Part shown: positions 1 to 4,880 of the stretch, in pieces
Layout of the letters: each line of letters starts with the position of its first letter
How positions within the stretch are numbered: position 1 is the stretch's first letter
Made by a program: the position numbers and the translations under genes
Assembly: GCA_018896985.1 (NCBI GenBank)
Contig: JAHILQ010000045.1
Span: 1 to 7,201, forward strand
From: Nitrospinota bacterium
GTDB taxonomy: Bacteria; Nitrospirota; Thermodesulfovibrionia; Thermodesulfovibrionales; UBA1546
Direction: 5' to 3'
Length of the DNA stretch: 7,201 nt
Notes under the pieces: generated by a model
Database searches by the model: none
Told to the model about the DNA's origin: nothing
What the model saw: the letters and a program-made list of their open reading frames with translations, nothing else

Positions 1-137
1 CATTCGATTCTGAGAAAGACCTGATTATGAATCTTGGAAACTTTTTATTTGAATATAATCACCTGAGAAAACATGGTGGATTGAATTATGAGACACCGTT
101 TGATAAACTTGAAAAAGTTACCGAATTATTGAGATAG
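1..137 (+). CDS. C-terminal end of an integrase-type (rve/DDE) transposase, cut by the window edge
   Basis: The frame whose first full codon is at base 3 reads about 44 residues to a TAG at 135-137. It contains YNHLRKHGGLNYETP followed by a lysine- and glutamate-rich tail. This is the typical C-terminal end of integrase-core transposases (IS481/IS3-like), where the Y-N-x-x-R-x-H-x-x-L-x-x-x-T-P pattern closes the catalytic domain. The catalytic DDE residues would lie left of the window, so I cannot tell whether the gene is intact. It points toward the minus-strand zinc-ribbon fragment at 228-434 and is separated from it by short repeats. Family assignment is by motif recognition only. Confidence 0.72.
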   Translation, partial: FDSEKDLIMNLGNFLFEYNHLRKHGGLNYETPFDKLEKVTELLR

Positions 138-151
138 TACAGCTGTCCCTC

Positions 152-268
152 TTATGTCCTATTATGTCTTTATGTCCTGACACCTAAAACCTGACACCTA
201 AAACCCTTTTAATAGATATGTCAATTGTCAAGACCTGACACCTTCTCGTCTTGTCCCTTCTCTTGTCC
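152..268. repeat. Short direct-repeat cluster (TTATGTC, CCTGACACCTAAAA, CCTTCTC-TTGTCC) between transposase remnants
   Basis: TTATGTC occurs at 152-158, 162-168 and 170-176. A perfect 14-base tandem duplication, CCTGACACCTAAAA, lies at 176-189 and 190-203. A third CCTGACACCT copy is at 234-243. CCTTCTC followed by TTGTCC occurs at 241-255 and again, three bases shorter, at 256-268. On the minus strand the core reads AGGTGTCAGG. The repeats sit exactly between two transposase fragments, so they may derive from element ends or from a small repeat family. That origin is inference. The repeats themselves are plainly visible. Confidence 0.7.
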
Positions 269-434
269 TACGTCTCTCTGAGAATCTAAAATTGCACGTT
301 TTACATTTAAGCAGTTTTCTCTGATCCTTTCCATATTTGTGATAAATTACAATATTTCCAAGTCCCTTTTTCCCGTGATCTCCGCAGACTTCATTGGGAC
401 AGAAAAAATCGTTCAGATTGAGTGAAATCTCCAT
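228..434 (-). pseudogene. Zinc-ribbon N-terminus of a transposase, truncated
   Basis: The 68-codon frame starts with ATG at 432-434 and encodes a four-cysteine zinc ribbon: C12-P-N-E-V-C17 and C44-K-T-C47, with the basic stretch YGKDQRKLLKC between them and FRFSERR after it. This layout is the N-terminal DNA-binding ribbon of several transposase families, where it is normally followed by a helix-turn-helix and a catalytic domain. Here the recognisable part ends near residue 55. The remaining codons run through repeat-derived DNA and give a low-complexity Arg/Glu/Gly/Thr tail before the stop. It is therefore a 5' remnant. No Shine-Dalgarno sequence is evident before the ATG, although a promoter-like element lies just upstream. 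It could be expressed as a small zinc-ribbon peptide, but a dead transposase is the simpler reading. Confidence 0.62.
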
Positions 435-439
435 GCAGA

Positions 440-469
440 GTTATATACCAAAGCTTCTGAGAATGTCAA
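440..469 (-). promoter_or_regulatory. Sigma70-like promoter in front of the zinc-ribbon remnant
   Basis: On the minus strand a perfect -35 hexamer TTGACA lies at 464-469. Possible -10 hexamers are TATATA at 442-447 (16-base spacer) or TATAAC at 440-445 (18-base spacer). The ATG of the zinc-ribbon frame follows only a few bases later, so a transcript would be almost leaderless. It may be the relict promoter of the lost transposase. In AT-rich DNA such matches can also arise by chance. Confidence 0.4.
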
Positions 470-489
470 GAAAATTTTCAATGAAATGG

Positions 490-515
490 GGACAATATTT
501 CGTGTGCTATTGTCC
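490..515 (-). terminator. Hairpin over the stop codon of the DRTGG gene, weak terminator candidate
   Basis: GGACAATA at 490-497 and TATTGTCC at 508-515 form a perfect 8-base inverted repeat with a 10-base loop. On the minus strand the TAG stop of the upstream gene (507-509) lies inside the structure. No clean T-run follows it, only mixed T-rich sequence, so it is not a textbook intrinsic terminator. It could protect the 3' end of the mRNA or be an insertion-related palindrome. Confidence 0.3.
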
Positions 516-1580
516 GATTTTTATCCCCAGTTTTTTGTATAGTAAAGGGAAGTTTACATTTTCAATAACGAGACTCATGCCTCGATCAACTTTCACCTTA
601 TCTCTCAACCGTAACCTTACAGAGAGTTTTTCTAACTTTTTCGCAATACTGTAAGTATCTTCTCTTACTACCAGAATAGGGACATCTTTCTGTTCTGCTC
701 TTGACAGGATTATTTCGCTGGGATAGAGTTCCCCTGTCAGAATAAGGCATACAGAGCCTGACTCCATGGCAGACAATTGGATATCAGCCCTGTCACCACC
801 AACGATAACAGCATTATTCCTGGTCTTTTTGAAATATTCTATTGCCTTATCAACCTGCATAGCTCCTATCAAGAAATGCTCTACGAGATTACTGAGCTTA
901 TCATGGCAACACAAAACCTTTCCACCAAGCATTTCATTCAGTTCTTCGACAGTAATTGACCCTACTATCGAGTCGTGTGGAATTACACCGAGAATATCCA
1001 CATTCTTTCTTTTCAGAAAAGGCACGGCATATTCATCTGCACTTTGTTTATGCTCAATGGTAACTTTATTCAATATCACTCCAAGGAATCTGTCTTTGAG
1101 GTCCTTTTTCGCCTGAAGGACATAATCGACAATATATTCACCCTCATATTTCACCACAATGACAACTTTGGAATTGAGACGTTTTATCACCTGAAGACCT
1201 TGAACACCCAAATAATTTCCGGTGTATATGCTTCCATAACCGCCAACCAGCATGATATCCTTATCTTTTGACAGGTCATTATAGGATTTCAAAATTTTTC
1301 TTAAAAGCCCTTTGACATCCTTCAGGTAGCTTTTTACCGCAAGCTCCTGTGTCAATACCACAGGGCATATCCCTGAGACAGGGTCTTTCAGTTCAAGTGC
1401 TCTATAGATGCGCCAGGCATCGTTATCTGTAAGTATATCGTCTACCTTAATGGGAAGGATACCAACAGGTTTTATATAACCTACCCTCAGGCCATCTTTT
1501 TTAAATTTTTGGCCCAGTCCCATGGTTATCAGAGTCTTGCCCGTGTATCCTGATGTTGATCCTACGTATAAAGAAATCAT
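507..1580 (-). CDS. P-loop/DRTGG-domain protein resembling the N-terminal half of phosphotransacetylase
   Basis: The product has 357 residues. Residues 7-16 (GSTSGYTGKT) form a Walker A loop at the very N-terminus, as in the BioD-like domain of long phosphotransacetylases. An NKV triplet at 171-173 and GVIPHD at 198-203 fit the same fold. Residues from about 205 to 325 form a DRTGG-type domain, with GGDRADIQ at 261-268 in the signature position. The catalytic PTA_PTB domain is absent, so the protein cannot be a complete phosphotransacetylase. A nucleotide-sensing regulatory role toward acetyl-CoA metabolism is inferred from its position behind an ADP-forming acetyl-CoA synthetase. I chose ATG 1578-1580 because AGGAGG at 1589-1594 sits eight bases before it. 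The GTG at 1587-1589 overlaps that ribosome-binding site and cannot be the start. One base separates this ATG from the upstream TGA, so translation is probably coupled. Confidence 0.85.
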   Translation of the reverse strand: MISLYVGSTSGYTGKTLITMGLGQKFKKDGLRVGYIKPVGILPIKVDDILTDNDAWRIYRALELKDPVSGICPVVLTQELAVKSYLKDVKGLLRKILKSYNDLSKDKDIMLVGGYGSIYTGNYLGVQGLQVIKRLNSKVVIVVKYEGEYIVDYVLQAKKDLKDRFLGVILNKVTIEHKQSADEYAVPFLKRKNVDILGVIPHDSIVGSITVEELNEMLGGKVLCCHDKLSNLVEHFLIGAMQVDKAIEYFKKTRNNAVIVGGDRADIQLSAMESGSVCLILTGELYPSEIILSRAEQKDVPILVVREDTYSIAKKLEKLSVRLRLRDKVKVDRGMSLVIENVNFPLLYKKLGIKIGQ

Positions 1581-1581
1581 T

Positions 1582-3708
1582 TCATTCACCTCCTATGGTA
1601 AATCGTGCATCAATGGCTACTGCTCCCTCTCCCCTTTGCCTGACCATGAGCGGGTTTATATCAGTCTCAATAATCTGGGGAAAATCCATAGCCATTTGAG
1701 ACAAGATTAATAACGACTTCTCAATGGCCTCAATATCTGCCTCTGCCTCTCCTCTCACTCCTCTCAACAATGGAAATGTTTTCGTCTCCCGGATCATTTC
1801 ATGAGCATCTTCCTGGCCTAATGGAACAATCCTGAATGAAACATCCTTTAACACTTCAACATAAATCCCGCCTAATCCGAACATAATCATGTGTCCAAAC
1901 TGCAGATCTTTCGTTATACCCATGATTACTTCTTTGCCTTTCGGTATCATTTCCTGAATCATTACCCCGTATATATGTGCAGTAGGCATAATATTTCTTA
2001 CATGGGTGGTAATATCGAAGAAAGCATTTTCTACATCTTTTTTACTGTTCAGATTAACTTTTACACCACCAATATCACTCTTATGGATAATCTGTGGTGA
2101 AATGATTTTCATTACGACCGGATACCCTATCCCCTTTGCAGCGGCAACAGCCTCTTCTGATGTCCTTGCAAATAAGCTCTTTGGTTGATTAAATCCATAG
2201 GCATGTAAAACATAATGAACTTCCAATTCGTATAAGCGATCACGATTTTCTTTTTTAACGGTATCAAAAATTTGAACAGCCTTTTCTTTTAGGCCATTAA
2301 ACCTGGGATAATGTTTTTCAGGTCTATTTATCCATAGATGATAACGATACATGGCATTCAAAGATGAAACCATTTCTTCTGGAAAGCTGTAATTTGGTAC
2401 ACCATATTTCATAAGTATTTTAGTCCCGGATTCAACACTTTTTTTCCCCATAAATGAAGTAAGGATGGGCCTGTCAATTAAATGGGAAATATTTGCTACC
2501 GCCAGGGCTGTAGCCTCTACATCTACGACAGCCGTTGGTGTCAGAAGTACCATCAAACCATTTATCCTTTCATCTTTCAGGACAGTATTAAGGGCCCTTT
2601 CATATCTGTCTGCACTAGAGTCTCCAAGAATATCAATAGGATTATAAAATGATGCAACAGGTGGCAGAAAAGATCTGAGCTCATCTACGATATCTTTGTA
2701 TAATGGAATAAGTTGAAGGTCAGATTTGTCACACGCATCTGCAGCTAAAATTCCAGGACCTCCAGAATTTGTTATAATGGCAACATTTGGACCTTGTGGG
2801 AGAGGTTGATTTGCAAAAGCCAGGGCATAATTAAAAAGTTCATTTATAGTATGAGCCCTTATAACCCCACTTTGTTTGAATGCAGAATCGAAGGCTGCCT
2901 CGCGTCCTGCAAGTGCTCCGGTATGAGAAGATGCTGCTTTTGCTCCTGCGCTGGTAATACCCGACTTCAATATAATGAGGGGTTTCTTCTTGGATACCTG
3001 GCTTGCAACTTCCATAAACTTTCTTCCGTCACTAACACCTTCAATGTATCCCAGGATGACTTTTGTATTCTCATCTTCAGATAGTGCAAGCATAATATCT
3101 GTATCTGTTATGTCCGCCTTGTTTCCCATACTTATGAATTTTGAAAAACCAATTTCATCAGGTAAGGCACGATCAAGAACAGCGAGGCAGAGTGCTCCTG
3201 ATTGTGAGAAAAATCCGATACTTCCTTTTGCTGGCATGCCAGCAGCAAATGATGCATTAATCTTAGAATGAGTGTCAATCATACCAAGACAGTTGGGACC
3301 TATAAACCTGACCCCTAATTCTTGTGCTTTTTTGATCAGTTCATTTTCGAGTTTTGCACCCTCTATACCACTTTCTTTAAACCCAGCGGTTATGATGATA
3401 GCAGAGTCAATTTTCTTTGCCCCACATTGCTCGATGACTTCTAAGACATTTTTTGAAGGGACTACTACGACTGCTAAATCAATCTTACCAGGAACATCAA
3501 GAAGGGAAGGATATGATTTTTTCTCTAAAATTTCCGTTGCGCTGGGATTAATAGGATAGACAGCTCCCTGAAAGCCGTATTGAATTATGTTTTTGAGGAT
3601 ATCGTAACCTACTTTTCCAGGCGTCCTCGACGCACCTATTACTGCAATTGACTTTGGATTAAAAAAATTATTTAGCATATGAAAGATATTATCGGAAGTA
3701 TACTTCAT
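1582..3708 (-). CDS. Acetate-CoA ligase (ADP-forming), fused alpha-beta single chain
   Basis: This enzyme class converts acetyl-CoA (or another acyl-CoA), ADP and phosphate to the free acid, CoA and ATP in the cytoplasm. It conserves energy in fermentation, or can activate acetate in reverse. Counting 708 residues from the ATG at 3706-3708, a CoA-binding Rossmann domain (SIAVIGAS near residue 20) is followed by succinyl-CoA-synthetase-like ligase domains. These carry GPNCLG at 137-142, SQSGAL at 168-173 and SSHTGALAG, whose His262 is the expected phosphohistidine. NSGGPG follows at 314-319. The C-terminal ATP-grasp (beta) part has HKSDIGGV with His542, the second conserved histidine, and ends with ETDINPL. 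No acetyltransferase (GNAT) domain is present, which argues against a Pat-type protein acetylase. The start is uncertain: TTG 3714, ATG 3708 and ATG 3678 are all in frame, and none has a clear Shine-Dalgarno. ATG 3678 would begin MLNNFFNPKS, close to the usual family start. Acyl specificity cannot be read from sequence. Confidence 0.92.
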   Translation of the reverse strand: MKYTSDNIFHMLNNFFNPKSIAVIGASRTPGKVGYDILKNIIQYGFQGAVYPINPSATEILEKKSYPSLLDVPGKIDLAVVVVPSKNVLEVIEQCGAKKIDSAIIITAGFKESGIEGAKLENELIKKAQELGVRFIGPNCLGMIDTHSKINASFAAGMPAKGSIGFFSQSGALCLAVLDRALPDEIGFSKFISMGNKADITDTDIMLALSEDENTKVILGYIEGVSDGRKFMEVASQVSKKKPLIILKSGITSAGAKAASSHTGALAGREAAFDSAFKQSGVIRAHTINELFNYALAFANQPLPQGPNVAIITNSGGPGILAADACDKSDLQLIPLYKDIVDELRSFLPPVASFYNPIDILGDSSADRYERALNTVLKDERINGLMVLLTPTAVVDVEATALAVANISHLIDRPILTSFMGKKSVESGTKILMKYGVPNYSFPEEMVSSLNAMYRYHLWINRPEKHYPRFNGLKEKAVQIFDTVKKENRDRLYELEVHYVLHAYGFNQPKSLFARTSEEAVAAAKGIGYPVVMKIISPQIIHKSDIGGVKVNLNSKKDVENAFFDITTHVRNIMPTAHIYGVMIQEMIPKGKEVIMGITKDLQFGHMIMFGLGGIYVEVLKDVSFRIVPLGQEDAHEMIRETKTFPLLRGVRGEAEADIEAIEKSLLILSQMAMDFPQIIETDINPLMVRQRGEGAVAIDARFTIGGE
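1589..1594 (-). promoter_or_regulatory. Shine-Dalgarno site that fixes the DRTGG gene start
   Basis: AGGAGG on the minus strand lies inside the last Ile-Gly-Gly codons of the ligase gene, eight bases before ATG 1578-1580. Together with the TGA-A-ATG junction it indicates translational coupling of the two genes. It also rules out the in-frame GTG that overlaps the site. Confidence 0.85.
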
Positions 3709-3730
3709 TTGCAAGAGAAAATCGCCGTTT

Positions 3731-3760
3731 AATTTAGATAATCCAATGTGAGCCGTTCAA
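3731..3760 (-). promoter_or_regulatory. Weak promoter candidate upstream of the acetyl-CoA synthetase gene
   Basis: On the minus strand TTGAAC (3755-3760) and TAAATT (3731-3736) are separated by 18 bases, about 22 bases before ATG 3708. The match to sigma70 consensus is modest. A promoter is expected somewhere here because the ligase gene is cut off from the cytochrome genes by about 500 bases of decayed sequence. Confidence 0.25.
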
Positions 3761-3782
3761 TGAATTACCCCTTATTACATCA

Positions 3783-4244
3783 CCACCCTCTAAGGACCTG
3801 ACCCATGGCGTGCCCATTATTGTTTAAGCATTGGCGTACTTCTTGATTATCTCCAATTTGATTTCAGACCAAAAGCCTATTTGATGGATAGGTTGCTGTC
3901 CCTGGAAGCCTGTCTGCCTCCTGGGCAGGATATGTTGTCGGAAGTGCGCTGTGACATCCACTTCCAAGACCTGTAGCTGTATAACATACGGCATTATTAG
4001 TCCTCGTATTAATAAGGTTATAATCATAAGGGCCGCCGGTGACACCGCTGCTTGGCCCTGCATGGGGGTCATGGCAGTGCTGGCAATGTCCATTCCTCGG
4101 TGTAGCAAGACCTAAGTTTACACCGCTTGTGGTATTACCATGGGATGAGTCAAGACACCGAATTGCATTGTACTACCACATTAGAAATGTCCTATTACGG
4201 ACCGCGGGAATGACATATCCTCTATGTATGGCAGCAAATCTGTA
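3783..4244 (-). pseudogene. Decayed 3' fragment of a multiheme cytochrome c gene
   Basis: The 536 bases between the cytochrome b and the ligase genes hold no intact gene. They do carry a readable frame, the same one as the cytochrome b. After its TGA come 23 codons, then TAG (4173-4175), then 102 open codons (3867-4172), then TGA (3864-3866), then 27 codons to a last TGA (3780-3782). The long segment reads as a cytochrome c: CLDSSHGN, then GHCQHCHDPHAG with a perfect CXXCH (4071-4085), then a cysteine nine residues before GCHSALP (3951-3986). Gly/Pro/Thr-rich linkers like those of Geobacter-type multiheme proteins surround these motifs. No ATG or GTG occurs in the open segment, and its only TTG is at the extreme end, so it cannot be translated on its own. 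A relict cytochrome gene that lost its 5' part and gained nonsense mutations explains this best. The overlapping 94-codon frame at 3824-4108 is an out-of-frame shadow of it. Confidence 0.65.
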
Positions 4245-4880
4245 TCAGTGACTATGTTCCTCCTCCTCTTCTTCATACCCTGTAATCATGGCCTTAATAT
4301 GGGCAAGAGGCGTATGTCCAAGGGTAGCCAGATAGAAATGAACCACAATAAATGCACTGAAGAATATAAAGAGGAGTACGTGTATCATGTCTACTATTTG
4401 TATCCCGCCCACGAGGTTAATCCATTTAGAGAAGAGTTTTGGATCCCACAGGAAAAGTCCGGTGATGATCTGGACAGGAATAAGTGATGCCATGATCATC
4501 AGATATGATATTTTCTGCATGGGGTTGAATTTATTGTCTGGTGTAGGATGGTGGGGATTGGGGTCTCCGACAAAAATCCCATAACCATAAAACTTTGCCT
4601 GACGAATACTATCCTTTGTAAATTGAATCGGATGGGTTATTGGAGGAAAATATATTTTTATTTTGAATGTCAAGAGATAATAGAAAAGCCAAATACAGTA
4701 ATTGGCTATGAGAATAAACCCGGTCCAACTATGGATGTCAACAGCAGTCTCAAAGGAAAACAACTTGATGATATTACCGTATCTCACCTGAATCCCTGTA
4801 ATAATCAGAATGATAAAACCTAAAGCATTGATCCAGTGCCAGATCCTTATCGGTATTGGATGAAGATATATTCTTATCAT
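4245..4880 (-). CDS. Cytochrome b, b561/PhsC/HydC-like quinone-interacting membrane subunit
   Basis: The 211-residue protein has four hydrophobic segments, at roughly 16-34, 53-72, 124-145 and 161-186. Histidines suited to two hemes b are present: H15 (RIWHW), H50 (DIHSW), H167 (DMIHVL) and H181 (VVHFYL). The FNPMQK motif at 118-123, just before helix 3, is typical of the PhsC and [NiFe]-hydrogenase/formate dehydrogenase cytochrome b families. Its job is probably to exchange electrons between the membrane quinone pool and a periplasmic partner. The partner is almost certainly the multiheme cytochrome encoded directly upstream, whose TAA abuts this ATG without a spacer. AGGAGGG at 4888-4894 lies seven bases before the ATG. 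The tail ends in six glutamates and HSH, which is unusual for the family and may be solvent-exposed. Direction of electron flow cannot be read from the sequence. Confidence 0.88.
   Translation of the reverse strand: MIRIYLHPIPIRIWHWINALGFIILIITGIQVRYGNIIKLFSFETAVDIHSWTGFILIANYCIWLFYYLLTFKIKIYFPPITHPIQFTKDSIRQAKFYGYGIFVGDPNPHHPTPDNKFNPMQKISYLMIMASLIPVQIITGLFLWDPKLFSKWINLVGGIQIVDMIHVLLFIFFSAFIVVHFYLATLGHTPLAHIKAMITGYEEEEEEHSH

Noticed and set aside
152..268. CRISPR array
   Set aside because: The repeats are only 7-14 bases long, irregularly spaced, partly in direct tandem and without spacers.
394..654. Plus-strand 86-codon frame
   Set aside because: It is antisense to the 3' end of the DRTGG gene and to the zinc-ribbon remnant, and has no supporting motif or ribosome-binding site.
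766..1271. Plus-strand open frames across the DRTGG gene
   Set aside because: They are antisense shadows of a well-supported gene and show no domain pattern.
3795..3805. GACCTGAC match to the repeat copies at 232-243
   Set aside because: Only eight bases agree before the sequences diverge, which is too short to call another repeat copy.
3824..4108. A 94-codon open frame with an ATG on the minus strand
   Set aside because: It overlaps the relict cytochrome in a different frame, has no recognisable domain or cysteine pattern, and no ribosome-binding site. The CXXCH wording lies in the other frame.
3864..4175. In-frame TAG and TGA as recoded codons (pyrrolysine, selenocysteine or an altered code)
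   Set aside because: TAG and TGA act as ordinary stops at the ends of the intact genes here, the segment lacks a start codon, and multiheme cytochromes have no known need for recoding. Simple decay explains it.
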